Assembly: GCF_017614955.1 (NCBI RefSeq)
Contig: NZ_WVUH01000027.1
Location: forward strand, 1-33,714
DNA length: 33,714 nucleotides
Origin: Micromonospora echinofusca
Lineage (GTDB): Bacteria; Actinomycetota; Actinomycetes; Mycobacteriales; Micromonosporaceae
Direction: 5' to 3'
The stretch's first letter is position 1. Each line of letters opens with the position of its first letter. Under the pieces are notes generated by a model that made no database searches, had not been told where the DNA came from, and saw only the letters and a list, made by a program, of their open reading frames with translations. Shown here piece by piece: positions 25,102-32,631 of this stretch. The translations under genes were made by a program, and so were the position numbers.

Positions 25102-26013
25102 GTGGCGAAGAGTGCGAAGATTTCTGCGAGTCACGAGACCGGTGGACTGATCGTCCACATCAGTGGCCTGCTCCCGTCGCTGTCGCCCGCCGAGCAGCGG
25201 GTGGCCCGGCTGGTGGTCGCCGATCCGGCGGATGCGGCGCGACGGACCATCACCGATCTCGCCACCGCCGCCGAGACCTCGGAGGCGACCGTCATCCGGT
25301 TCTGCCGATCCGTCGGCATGGACGGCTACCCCCAGCTCCGGATCCGGTTGGCGGCCGAGGCCGCCCGCCGGGTGGAGCCGCCGGACGCCCGGGTGGTCGG
25401 CGGCGACATCCCGCCGGGCGCCGATCTCGCGCAGATCATCGCCACCATCGCCTTCAACGACGCGCGGGCCGTCGAGGAGACGGCCGAGCAGCTCGACCCC
25501 GCAGTCTGCGAACAGGTGGTCGAGGCGATCGGCAACGCCGGACGGATCGACATCTACGGTGCCGGCGCCAGCGGCTTCGTCGCCTCGGACTTCCAGCAGA
25601 AACTGCACCGGATCGGCCGGACCGCCTTCTACTTCCCGGACGTGCACACCGCCCTCACCTCCGCCGCACTGCTCGGCCGGGGCGACATCGCGGTGGGGAT
25701 CTCGCACACCGGTACCACCTCGGACGTGATCGAGGTGCTGGAGCAGGCCCGGTCCCGGGGCGCGGTCACGGTCGCCCTGACCAACTTCCCCCGCTCACCG
25801 ATCACCGAGGTCGCCGACCACGTGCTGACCACCGCCGCCCGGGAGACGACGTACCGGTCCGGTGCGATGGCCAGCCGGCTGGCGCAGCTCACCGTGGTCG
25901 ACTGCCTCTTCGTCGGCGTGGCCGCCCGGAACCGGGCCAGGGCCCGTAAGGCGCTGGAGGTGACCGCCGAGGCGGTCCAGCAGCACCGGGTCACCAACCG
26001 GAGGAAGGCATGA
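25102..26013 (+). CDS. MurR/RpiR-family transcriptional regulator
   Basis: 303 aa. The N-terminal 85 residues form the HTH_6/RpiR fold (LSPAEQRVARLVV, TITDLATAAETSEATVIRFCRSVGMDGYPQLRI). Residues about 130-260 form a SIS phosphosugar-binding domain (GAGASGFVASDF, GISHTGTTSDVIEVLEQA). It would sense a sugar phosphate, here presumably MurNAc-6-phosphate, and control murQ, with which it overlaps in ATGA (26010-26013). GTG 25102 has no Shine-Dalgarno, and the upstream promoter predicts a leaderless mRNA. Confidence 0.92.
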   Translation: MAKSAKISASHETGGLIVHISGLLPSLSPAEQRVARLVVADPADAARRTITDLATAAETSEATVIRFCRSVGMDGYPQLRIRLAAEAARRVEPPDARVVGGDIPPGADLAQIIATIAFNDARAVEETAEQLDPAVCEQVVEAIGNAGRIDIYGAGASGFVASDFQQKLHRIGRTAFYFPDVHTALTSAALLGRGDIAVGISHTGTTSDVIEVLEQARSRGAVTVALTNFPRSPITEVADHVLTTAARETTYRSGAMASRLAQLTVVDCLFVGVAARNRARARKALEVTAEAVQQHRVTNRRKA

Positions 26014-26975
26014 CGGCGGGCCGGGTGGAACCCGACACCGCGTCCGCTCTCCCGCTCGCGGAGCAGCCCCGACCGACGGTCCGGGTCGACGCGCCGACCG
26101 AGCAGCGCAACCCGCTCAGCGCCGACCTCGACCTGATGTCCACCCGCGACGTGCTCCGCGTGATCAACGAGGCGGACCGGCGGGTACCCGCCGCGGTCGC
26201 CTCCGTGCTCGACGAGATCGCCGCCGCCGTCGACCTCGCGGTACGGGCGTTGCGCGCCGGGCACCGGGTGCACTACTTCGGTGCCGGGACGTCCGGCCGG
26301 CTCGGGGTGCTGGACGCGGCGGAACTCGCCCCCACCTTCAACTCGCCCAAGCACTGGTTCTGCTCGCACATCGCCGGCGGACCGGAGGCGGTCTGGCGGG
26401 CCGTGGAGGATGCCGAGGACAACGAGTACGCGGGCGCCACCGAGGCCCGGGACTGCGTCCAGGCCGGTGACCTGGTGGTCGGTCTGGCCGCCAGCGGCCG
26501 TACCCCGTACGTGCTCGGCGCGCTCGACGCGGCGCGGGTGGCCGGCGCCGGCACGGTACTGCTCTGCGCCAACCCGCACGCGGAGGCGGCGTCCTCGGTG
26601 GATGTCTTCATCGGGGTGGACACCGGGCCGGAGGTGGTCACCGGTTCCACCCGGATGAAGGCCGGTACCGCGCAGAAGCTGGTGCTGAACGCCTTCTCCA
26701 CCGCCGTGATGGTCCGCCTCGGCCGGGTCTACTCGAACCTGATGATCGACGTGGTGGCCACCAACGCCAAGCTGCGCGGACGCATGATCTCGATTCTGGT
26801 CGAGGCGACCGGGTGTGCCGAGGAGGTCTCCCGGCGGGTGCTGGACGAGGCCGGCGGCGACCTGAAGGCGGCGCTGGTCGCCCTCGTCTCCGGAGCGGCG
26901 GTCGCGGATGCCCGGGACGCCCTGTCCCGGTCGGCCGACCAGGTACGCGGCGCGCTGGCCCTGCTCGCCTCCTGA
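26010..26975 (+). CDS. murQ: N-acetylmuramic acid 6-phosphate etherase
   Basis: 321 aa, slightly longer than the usual 300 because of an N-terminal extension. It splits the lactyl ether of MurNAc-6-phosphate to GlcNAc-6-phosphate and D-lactate in peptidoglycan recycling. Family signatures: ERNPLS-like EQRNPLSADLDLMST, the SIS motif GAGTSGRLGVLDAAELAPTF with the catalytic Glu, GLAASGRTPYV, and the diagnostic EVVTGSTRMKAGTAQK. The start overlaps the regulator stop (ATGA), so translation is coupled. No MurNAc kinase (anmK) or murP transporter is adjacent. Confidence 0.96.
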   Translation: MTAGRVEPDTASALPLAEQPRPTVRVDAPTEQRNPLSADLDLMSTRDVLRVINEADRRVPAAVASVLDEIAAAVDLAVRALRAGHRVHYFGAGTSGRLGVLDAAELAPTFNSPKHWFCSHIAGGPEAVWRAVEDAEDNEYAGATEARDCVQAGDLVVGLAASGRTPYVLGALDAARVAGAGTVLLCANPHAEAASSVDVFIGVDTGPEVVTGSTRMKAGTAQKLVLNAFSTAVMVRLGRVYSNLMIDVVATNAKLRGRMISILVEATGCAEEVSRRVLDEAGGDLKAALVALVSGAAVADARDALSRSADQVRGALALLAS

Positions 26976-27060
26976 GCCGCTCCGGGCCTCGGCCCGCACC
27001 CACCCACCGGTGGGTGCCGTCGTGACCCCGGCGGCCGTTCCACTCCCGGTGCCGGTCCGT

Positions 27061-27168
27061 GCCCGCGACGGTGGCGGTCCGTGCCCGTGCCGACCTGCTG
27101 ATCTGCCCGCGACGGTGGCGGTCCGTGCCCGTGCCGACCTGCTGATCTGCCCGTGCCGACCTGCTGAT
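27061..27168. repeat. 44-bp tandem repeat, 2.5 copies
   Basis: A 44-bp unit is repeated exactly at 27061-27104 and 27105-27148, followed by a partial copy. Within it the 20-mer GCCCGTGCCGACCTGCTGAT occurs three times (27083-27102, 27127-27146, 27149-27168). The array lies between murQ and the sigma factor gene. Confidence 0.92.
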
Positions 27169-27511
27169 CCGCGCCTGCACCGTGGCGATCCGTTCGCATC
27201 GTGGTGATTCCGTAGCCGCTGGGTGGTGATGTGCGCCGCAGCGGGACTGCCCCGCCGACCCGGATTGTTCGATCGGGTGCGGGGTAATCCTGAGACCGGT
27301 GAACCAGCGGGCTCGCCGCTGCGTCATGGTGATGAGGATCTCAGGAGTTTCCGTGACCGACGAGCCGCCTGCTCCGGCCGCGATGGTGCGACCGATTCGG
27401 GTGGATCGTGCATCGCCGATCCCTTATGGCGGTGGCGTCGGTCACGAAATGCCCTGACCAGGGGGTACTGACAGCAAACGTCGATCGTGCTCTCAGCAAC
27501 TACTCAGGCAT

Positions 27512-27533
27512 TCGTGACACTTTCGACTCACGA
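27512..27533. promoter_or_regulatory. dyad upstream of the sigma factor gene
   Basis: TCGTGA (27512-27517) and TCACGA (27528-27533) form a perfect inverted repeat with a 10-bp spacer, about 80 bp upstream of the sigma factor start. It could be a dimer-binding operator; the binding protein is unknown. Confidence 0.4.
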
Positions 27534-27613
27534 GACGGAATCCCCGGTGCGTCTCAACTGTTGTGTAGGTGTCAGCACCGCCAGGCACCGCGGAACGTCA
27601 CGGGGGAGGGCTG

Positions 27614-28615
27614 ATGAGCGTGGGGACGGCAAGGAACCGGGCAACCGGCGCTAGCGAGGGGACCGTGGGCAACGTGGACAAGAACATCGGCATGCGGACC
27701 GACGAGGTTGCCGAGGAGCGCGACCTGGTCGGCGTCTACCTGCACGAGATCTCCCGGACGCCGCTGCTCGACGCGGCCAGGGAGGTCGAACTCTCCCGGA
27801 CGATCGAGGCCGGCCTCTACGCCGAGCACCTGCTCGGGGAGGACCGCATCCCGGACGGGGTCAGCCGTGACGAACTCGAACGACTGGTGATCGAGGGCGA
27901 GCGGGCCAAGGACCTGTTCATCCGGGCCAACCTGCGGCTGGTCGTCTCGATCGCACGACGGTACGTCCGGTCGGGCATGCCGATGCTGGATCTGATCCAG
28001 GAGGGCAACACCGGTCTGGTGCGGGCCGTCGAGAAGTTCGACTACGAGAAGGGCTTCAAGTTCTCCACCTACGCGACGTGGTGGATCCGGCAGGCGATCA
28101 GCCGGGCCATCGCCCAGCAGGAGCGGACGGTGCGGCTCCCGGTGCACCTCGTCGAGGACGTCAACCGGATGCGCAACGTGGCCCGGCAGCTCACCCGGGA
28201 GCTGGGCAGCGACCCGGAGCCGGAGCAGATCGCGGCGGCGCTGGGCGTCACCGTCGAGCGGGTACACGAACTGGTCCGCTGGTCGCAGGACACGGTGTCG
28301 CTGGACACGCCGGTCGGCGACGACGGGGACACCAACCTCGGCGACCTGGTCGCGGACAGTGACGCACCCTCCCCGGAGGAGATCGTCCTGACCGGGCTGG
28401 AGCGGCAGCGCATCGAGGGCCTGCTCAACCACCTGGACGACCGGTCGGCCGGCATCATGCGGGCCCGGTACGGCCTGGAGGACGGGCGGGAGCACTCGCT
28501 CACCGAGGTGGCTTCGCGCTTCTCCCTGTCCCGGGAGCGGATCCGGCAGTTGGAGATCCAGGCGCTGGGCCGGCTGCGGGAACTGGCCCGGGCGGAGGGC
28601 CTCCAGGCTGCCTGA
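27614..28615 (+). CDS. RNA polymerase sigma factor, sigma-70 group 2 (HrdB-like, lacking region 1.1)
   Basis: 333 aa. Region 1.2 (DLVGVYLHEISRTPLL) is followed by a short non-conserved insert, region 2 (RANLRLVVSIARRYV, LDLIQEGNTGLVRAVEKFDYEKGFKFSTYATWWIRQ), region 3 (RTVRLPVHLVEDV) and region 4 (LTEVASRFSLSRERIRQLE). The DNA-binding parts are close to the principal sigma, but the acidic region 1.1 is missing and the protein is short, as in HrdA/C/D or SigB-like alternative group 2 sigmas that direct stationary or stress transcription. ATG 27614 is preceded by gggggaggg. It stands alone between a long 5' region and a strong terminator. Confidence 0.94.
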   Translation: MSVGTARNRATGASEGTVGNVDKNIGMRTDEVAEERDLVGVYLHEISRTPLLDAAREVELSRTIEAGLYAEHLLGEDRIPDGVSRDELERLVIEGERAKDLFIRANLRLVVSIARRYVRSGMPMLDLIQEGNTGLVRAVEKFDYEKGFKFSTYATWWIRQAISRAIAQQERTVRLPVHLVEDVNRMRNVARQLTRELGSDPEPEQIAAALGVTVERVHELVRWSQDTVSLDTPVGDDGDTNLGDLVADSDAPSPEEIVLTGLERQRIEGLLNHLDDRSAGIMRARYGLEDGREHSLTEVASRFSLSRERIRQLEIQALGRLRELARAEGLQAA

Positions 28616-28648
28616 CCGGCAGCGCCGAGCGACACAGGACCGAAAGCG

Positions 28649-28680
28649 ACGGCCGGTACCCCGGAAGGGGTACCGGCCGT
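28649..28680 (+). terminator. 14-bp perfect hairpin after the sigma factor gene
   Basis: ACGGCCGGTACCCC and GGGGTACCGGCCGT pair perfectly with loop GGAA, 33 bp after the stop codon, followed by tgtggtctg. Confidence 0.92.
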
Positions 28681-28970
28681 TGTGGTCTGCGCCCCTTTGG
28701 TCGGTCGTTGCAGATGACGCGGGAAGGTCGGGGCGGCAAAGTGCCGCAAAGCAGGTGTAAAGGGTGACGCGGCGGGAGGCGGTACCCGGGACGGTCGCCC
28801 AGACGGGTACCCGGACCGGCACCCACGGTGGCGCCCGGTCAACACAATGAGTTCCGGAAGCCCACTGGAATCGATATCCGCATCGGTGCGACCGGCTCTC
28901 CACGACGCACCGGATGCCGGTCCCGGCACCATCGCCCCAGCCCCGCCGCACGAGCCGTGGGAGGCATTCC
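28681..28970. other. intergenic region upstream of DUF6232 gene
   Basis: 290 bp without a supported gene. A small dyad GCGGCA-AAG-TGCCGC lies at 28733-28747 in a locally less GC-rich stretch that may carry the promoter of the next gene. Nothing else is recognised. Confidence 0.4.
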
Positions 28971-29489
28971 GTGAACCACACCGGCCCCGCACCGCACCTG
29001 CCGTCTCCACTCAGCGTCACCGGACTGGCGGCGCCACTGACCACGTACGACAGACCCGGGATCACTGTGACCAGCCACTGGTTCACCGTCGGGGACCGGA
29101 CCTTCGCGGTCCGGGAACTGACCCGGCTGCGTACCAGCCGGGGACCGTACGACCGGCTGACCGTCCGGGCGGTCACCGTGACCGGCGGCATCGTGGCCGC
29201 CACCGCCCTCCTCCTGGGCGTCACCGGTGGCCTGCAACGGCTCTCCGCCGGCGGGTACCTCCTGCTCGGGGTGGCGACCCTGCTCCCGGCACTGATCGCC
29301 CTGGCCGGACGCCGCTGGCGCCCCACCGCCCACGAACTGTGGGGCAGCTACCGGGGTACCGACCAGTTGCTCTTCAGCAGCGACCAGGAACGGGAGTTCG
29401 GCCAGGTGACCCGGGCCCTGCTCCGGGCCCGGGAAGCCGCCCGGCTCGGCGGGTGGGACGACCCGGTGGCCACCGCCGACCCCTGGTGA
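28971..29489 (+). CDS. DUF6232 family membrane protein
   Basis: 172 aa. A soluble N-terminal part has the DUF6232-like pattern VTSHWFTVGDRTFAVRELTRLRT, followed by two hydrophobic helices (about 66-85 and 92-112) and a cytoplasmic C-terminal part. The function of the family is unknown. GTG 28971 is chosen because gtgggaggcattcc precedes it at correct spacing; an in-frame upstream ATG at 28914 lacks this. It is convergent with a DUF3817 gene. Confidence 0.75.
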   Translation: MNHTGPAPHLPSPLSVTGLAAPLTTYDRPGITVTSHWFTVGDRTFAVRELTRLRTSRGPYDRLTVRAVTVTGGIVAATALLLGVTGGLQRLSAGGYLLLGVATLLPALIALAGRRWRPTAHELWGSYRGTDQLLFSSDQEREFGQVTRALLRAREAARLGGWDDPVATADPW

Positions 29490-29525
29490 CCGGCCGGGCG
29501 ACCGGGGCGGGACGGGGCCCGGCGG

Positions 29526-29861
29526 TCAGCCGGCCACCCGCTCCCGCTCCGGCGCCGGAGCCCGCAGCCGGTCGGCGATCTCGCGGGTCACACCCCGCTC
29601 GGCGAAGAACGACACGAACGGCACCGTACCGGCGAGCATCACCAGCGCCATCCGCCGCAACGACCAGCCGGCCCGGCGGCCGAGGTCGAAGGCGGCGAGC
29701 AGGTAGAGCATGTACAGGAAGCCGTGGGCCGGACCGACGGTCTCGACCACCACGGGATTGTCGAAACCGTACTTCAGCGGCATGCCGACCACCACGAGCA
29801 TGATCAGCACGACGCCCACCACATAGGCGATCATGCGGTACCGGGTAAGGGCTGCGCCCAC
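29526..29861 (-). CDS. DUF3817 family integral membrane protein
   Basis: 111 aa with three predicted transmembrane helices; ETVGPAHGFLYMLYLLAAFDLGRR and the following basic WSLRRMAL are typical of DUF3817 (YdzA-like) proteins of unknown function. GTG 29861 is preceded by GGAAGGGACGGATCG. The gene for a second small membrane protein lies 26 bp upstream on the same strand, so the two are probably cotranscribed. Confidence 0.85.
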   Translation of the reverse strand: MGAALTRYRMIAYVVGVVLIMLVVVGMPLKYGFDNPVVVETVGPAHGFLYMLYLLAAFDLGRRAGWSLRRMALVMLAGTVPFVSFFAERGVTREIADRLRAPAPERERVAG

Positions 29862-29887
29862 CTTCGATCCGTCCCTTCCGACCGGCG

Positions 29888-30292
29888 TCAGCCGGGATAG
29901 TCACCGGGCCGCGCGCCCGGATTGGCGTTCAACCATGACAGGTAGCGGTTGTAGGCGGCGAGTTCCGGATCCCCCGGGTCGTCGGTCGGGCCGCCGGTCC
30001 GGACGGTACGCACCGGAGGACGGAACCCGACGCCGCCGGTGGACTCCGCCGGGGGCGGCCCGCCCTGCTCGGCCTTTCCGTCGCCGCCGCCCAGGGCGTG
30101 GCGTACCTCCCGCCACCAGAGGAAGATCACGAAGCCGGCGAAGACCGGCCACTCCACCGCGTACGCCCAGCTCAGGGTGTTACCGGACGCGGCCCGGCTG
30201 ATCTGCCACCAGCCGAGGGCCGAGAACGCGGCGACGAGCACGACGGTGGCCACGTGGCGGGCGATCCACGCCGGTGTCCAGAGCCGTTTCAT
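29888..30292 (-). CDS. two-helix membrane protein, SURF1-like first helix
   Basis: 134 aa. An N-terminal basic segment and a first helix ending GWWQISRAASGN resemble the first transmembrane segment of actinobacterial SURF1-like proteins, but the rest of SURF1 is absent. A second helix (YAVEWPVFAGFVIFLWW) leads to a Gly/Pro-rich cytoplasmic tail ending ELAAYNRYLSWLNANPG, a pattern common in conserved actinobacterial proteins of unknown function. ATG 30292 has a weak ribosome-binding site. It is upstream of and probably cotranscribed with the DUF3817 gene. Confidence 0.72.
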   Translation of the reverse strand: MKRLWTPAWIARHVATVVLVAAFSALGWWQISRAASGNTLSWAYAVEWPVFAGFVIFLWWREVRHALGGGDGKAEQGGPPPAESTGGVGFRPPVRTVRTGGPTDDPGDPELAAYNRYLSWLNANPGARPGDYPG

Positions 30293-30427
30293 GGCAACGA
30301 GCGTACCGGGCGCCGACGGCTACTCCGACGGGACGTCGTAGACCGGGCGCGCCGGTGGCGTGGTTTGGCGACCGACCGGGTGGGCATCCGTCTAGGTGCC
30401 AACCCGTACGAGCTTCCGGAGGGCACC

Positions 30428-30772
30428 ATGACCGAATCAGTACGGCGGGACGGATACCCGTCCACCAGCCCCGGCGGCTCGGTGGACGCCAGCCCGGAGC
30501 AGCGGATGCCGGAGTGGGACACCGCCCACACCGGCGATGTCGGCGTCGACGTGGCAGAGCCCGAGCCGATGGGCATCGACCCGGCGGACCTGGCCGACGA
30601 GGACCTGATCCGGGAGATCCACAGCCTGCACCGCACCCGGCTGGACACGCTGCGGCACGCGACCGACGCGGCCCTGGCCAACCACCTGCGACGGACCGCG
30701 GAACTGGAGACCGAGTACCTGACCCGCCACCCGGGTCGGGAGGTCGACCCGGGTCGACTGCGGGACCTCTGA
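30428..30772 (+). CDS. DUF6158-like small protein
   Basis: 114 aa. An unstructured acidic N-terminus (1-55) precedes a conserved block IDPADLADEDLIREIHSLHRTRLDTLRHATDA (described by ends only: positions about 56-87) and a helical LANHLRRTAELETEYLTRHP. I associate this with DUF6158, a family of unknown function; there is no catalytic motif or signal peptide. ATG 30428 follows tccggagggcacc. The next gene starts one base after the stop codon, indicating an operon. Confidence 0.7.
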   Translation: MTESVRRDGYPSTSPGGSVDASPEQRMPEWDTAHTGDVGVDVAEPEPMGIDPADLADEDLIREIHSLHRTRLDTLRHATDAALANHLRRTAELETEYLTRHPGREVDPGRLRDL

Positions 30773-30773
30773 G

Positions 30774-31112
30774 ATGGGCGTACACGCTGAGCGCGGCATG
30801 TCCGCGCCGCCCGAGGTGGTCTTCAACACCGCCACCGACCCGGACCGGGCCGCCGCCTGGCTGCCGCCCACCCTGCGCGCCGACGGGCAGTGCCGGCCCG
30901 AGCGGTCAGACGGTGAGATGCGGGCCGTGTGGACCAGCTCGGCCGCCCCGGACTGGTCGGCGGAACTGGTCGTACATCCGGAGAACGCCGGGGGCTCCAG
31001 GGTCCGGCTGGCCCTCGACGCCGGCCCGGAGCGGCGGCACCTCGACGGGCTGGCCGACGAGACGTTGGACAGCCTCGCCCGCGAGGTGGCGGAGAACCTG
31101 ACCGCCGGGTGA
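30774..31112 (+). CDS. small SRPBCC-like protein
   Basis: 112 aa. The opening MSAPPEVVFNTATDPDRAAAWLP is typical of SRPBCC/polyketide-cyclase-like lipid- or ligand-binding folds, but the protein is shorter than the usual 140-150 aa, so the fold may be reduced. ATG 30774 lies one base after the preceding stop codon, indicating translational coupling; an in-frame ATG at 30798 (MSAPPEV) is an alternative. Function unknown. Confidence 0.65.
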   Translation: MGVHAERGMSAPPEVVFNTATDPDRAAAWLPPTLRADGQCRPERSDGEMRAVWTSSAAPDWSAELVVHPENAGGSRVRLALDAGPERRHLDGLADETLDSLAREVAENLTAG

Positions 31113-31194
31113 GCAGGCGGCAGCCGACCGTCGAGCGGGCGACAGCCGACCGCCGGGTGCGCGGCGGAACACCGACCAGAAGCGAGGGGATCGC

Positions 31195-31734
31195 GTGACC
31201 GATCGTGGCCTGAAGCAGAGAGTGGCGCGGTTGCGCCAGGCGTACGCGCCGCACGAACACCGCCCGCTCGGCGGGTACCTCGCCGCCATGGGTACCTACG
31301 CCGGGGTGACCGCCGGGCTGGCCACCCTGGTCCGGATCACCGGTCGGTCGGTACCGGAACGGCCGGCGCCCTCCGACGTGGTGCTGCTCGCCATCGCCAC
31401 GCACAAGCTGAGCCGGCTGCTCTCCAAGGACGCGGTCACCAGCCCGCTCCGGGCGCCGTTCACCCGGTACGACAAGCCGATCGGCAGCGGGGAGGTGATG
31501 GAGCAGGTACGCGACCAGGGCAGCCCGACCCGGCACGCCATCGGCGAGTTGCTGAGCTGCCCGTTCTGCCTCGCCGTCTGGGTCGCCACCGGCCTGACCG
31601 GTGGGCTGGTGCTCTCCCCGCGCCTCACCCGGCTGGTCGCCACCGCACTGACCGCGGTGGCCGCCTCCGACTTCCTCCAGATGGGGTACGCGATCGCCAT
31701 GCAGACCGCCGAGCGGCCGGCGCACCGGGACTGA
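31195..31734 (+). CDS. DUF1360 family membrane protein
   Basis: 179 aa. Family features: ATHKLSRLLSKDAVTSPLRAPF (positions about 67-88), the Cys pair in LLSCPFCLAVWVA, and three or four hydrophobic helices. DUF1360 proteins are conserved in Gram-positive bacteria, some being sporulation proteins (YjcA-like); the role here is unknown. GTG 31195 follows agcgagggga. The gap of 82 bp after the SRPBCC-like gene contains a short direct repeat (cagccgaccg, twice) but no terminator, so cotranscription is possible. Confidence 0.85.
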   Translation: MTDRGLKQRVARLRQAYAPHEHRPLGGYLAAMGTYAGVTAGLATLVRITGRSVPERPAPSDVVLLAIATHKLSRLLSKDAVTSPLRAPFTRYDKPIGSGEVMEQVRDQGSPTRHAIGELLSCPFCLAVWVATGLTGGLVLSPRLTRLVATALTAVAASDFLQMGYAIAMQTAERPAHRD

Positions 31735-31740
31735 CCGGGT

Positions 31741-31784
31741 ACGCAGAGAGGGGTACCGGTTCCGGCCGGTACCCCTCTCTGCGT
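31741..31784. terminator. 19-bp perfect bidirectional terminator
   Basis: Arms 31741-31759 and 31766-31784 pair perfectly over 19 bp around loop ttccgg, and GGGT/GCCC extend the stem with one wobble. It lies between convergent genes and suits both. Confidence 0.92.
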
Positions 31785-31809
31785 GCCCGGCTCCCGGGTC
31801 GCTCTCGGG

Positions 31810-32010
31810 TCAACGCTGCATGCCGGCCCAGCCCTGGGGTGACTCCGGCTCGCGTTCGTCCTCGTCCTCCCCGGTGATCACGTCGGAGGCGACGGCGGTC
31901 TCCTCGTGCTCGTTGGCGAAGTCAGGGTCGGCGTCCGGGTCGGGAGCCGCCGGTGGCTGGCCGAGTGCGGCCAGGTGTTCGTGGTGCTGCGGGTCGTCTC
32001 GCTCGGTCAT
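31810..32010 (-). CDS. small acidic protein of unknown function
   Basis: 66 aa, very acidic and Pro-rich, with low-complexity stretches (APDPDADPDF, EDEDERE). No domain is recognised. ATG 32010 is chosen because GAGAGGACCCAG precedes it; an in-frame GTG at 32031 is possible but less well supported. It follows another small gene on the same strand by 31 bp and may be cotranscribed with it. Confidence 0.6.
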   Translation of the reverse strand: MTERDDPQHHEHLAALGQPPAAPDPDADPDFANEHEETAVASDVITGEDEDEREPESPQGWAGMQR

Positions 32011-32041
32011 CTGGGTCCTCTCGCTCGTCACCGGGGCGCGG

Positions 32042-32248
32042 TCAACCGGTGGTACCGCCGAGCAGTTCGGCGACCTCCTCCAGGGCGTACTCCCCCTCGG
32101 GGAGCGCGCAGATGCGGGTCAGCAACTCGGCGGGTACCTCCTGGGCGACCGCCCGGCGCTGGATCTCCGCCTGGGTGACCCGTTCCTGCCCGAGGTAGAT
32201 GTCGTCGAGGAGATCGTCCAACTCGCGGGTCGGTGCGTCATCGGTCAC
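32042..32248 (-). CDS. small helical protein of unknown function
   Basis: 68 aa, mostly helical and acidic (LDDLLDDIYLGQERVTQAEIQ, RICALPEGEYALEEVAELL, positions about 10-30 and 45-63). No family is recognised with certainty. GTG 32248 is used, with a weak ribosome-binding site. It lies upstream of the 66-aa acidic protein gene on the same strand, and a tandem repeat lies about 50 bp upstream of its start. Confidence 0.6.
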   Translation of the reverse strand: MTDDAPTRELDDLLDDIYLGQERVTQAEIQRRAVAQEVPAELLTRICALPEGEYALEEVAELLGGTTG

Positions 32249-32295
32249 GGTGATCAGCTACCCGGGACGGAAACGGTCAAACGTGTACGCAGCTA

Positions 32296-32354
32296 CCGGG
32301 GTGGTGGACCGTGCCGGGCCGGGGTGGTGGACCGTACCGGACCGGCGTGGTGGG
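32296..32354. repeat. 23-bp tandem repeat, about 2.6 copies
   Basis: Units at 32296-32318 and 32319-32341 both begin CCGGGGTGGTGGACCGT and differ at two positions; a partial third copy (ccggcgtggtggg) follows at 32342-32354. Confidence 0.85.
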
Positions 32355-32517
32355 CGCCGTCACTTCGTCGCGGTGGAACATCATGCCGGTGAACCTGGTT
32401 GAATGAGGTGTCGGTGTGTCCAGTGTCCCCGGGCCTCACCTAACTGCCTTCGCGGAATACCGTTCGGCTGGAGCCGCGTCGTGCCACTCGCCGAGAGGCG
32501 ACCTGCACACCGACACC

Positions 32518-32547
32518 GTGCCGCCCGGGGTCCGCCCCGGGCGGCAC
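32518..32547 (+). terminator. orphan 13-bp perfect hairpin
   Basis: GTGCCGCCCGGGG and CCCCGGGCGGCAC pair perfectly with loop TCCG, followed on the plus strand by acctgttt. No plus-strand gene precedes it, and the DAHP synthase on the minus strand already has the 59-bp element closer to its stop codon. Confidence 0.6.
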
Positions 32548-32567
32548 ACCTGTTTCCGCCCCGTCGC

Positions 32568-32626
32568 CCCAGGTGTTAGGAAGGGCCCCTTCCTCTACCG
32601 AAAGCGATAGGAAGGGGCCCTTCCTT
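32568..32626 (-). repeat. 59-bp terminator-like repeat, copy 2
   Basis: Inverted copy of the element at 14122-14180, matching at 58 of 59 positions. Read on the minus strand it begins 5 bases after the DAHP synthase stop codon, so its orientation relative to the upstream gene is the same as copy 1. Here the stem has no mismatch in the AAGGAAGGGCCCCTTCC arm. Confidence 0.92.
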
Positions 32627-32631
32627 GCACC

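Larger units (their letters stand above)
26976..27613. other. 638-bp non-coding region upstream of the sigma factor gene
   Basis: No gene is supported. In order it holds a 16-bp perfect palindrome CACCCACCGGTGGGTG at 27001-27016, the 44-bp tandem repeat at 27061-27168, a more balanced-GC stretch (about 27190-27560) that likely carries the sigma gene promoters, and the dyad TCGTGA-N10-TCACGA at 27512-27533 about 80 bp before the start codon. The short frames here lack ribosome-binding sites and have atypical codon use. Confidence 0.6.
32249..32567. other. non-coding region with tandem repeat and orphan hairpin
   Basis: About 320 bp without a supported gene. It contains a 23-bp tandem repeat (32296-32354), then a more mixed-composition stretch (32390-32515) with small hairpins such as CGCCGAGAGGCG (32490-32501), and the perfect hairpin at 32518-32547. 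Both flanking genes are on the minus strand. Confidence 0.5.

Noticed and set aside
27061..27168. Possible CRISPR-like array
   Set aside because: Units are directly adjacent with no unique spacers, so it is a tandem repeat.
27223..27614. Short plus-strand frames in the gap before the sigma factor
   Set aside because: No ribosome-binding sites, no domains, and composition unlike neighbouring genes; the region is better explained as regulatory.
32416..32610. 64-codon plus-strand frame with a GAGGTG upstream
   Set aside because: It reads through the orphan hairpin and into the 59-bp repeat, and lacks any protein-like pattern; kept only as part of the small RNA question.
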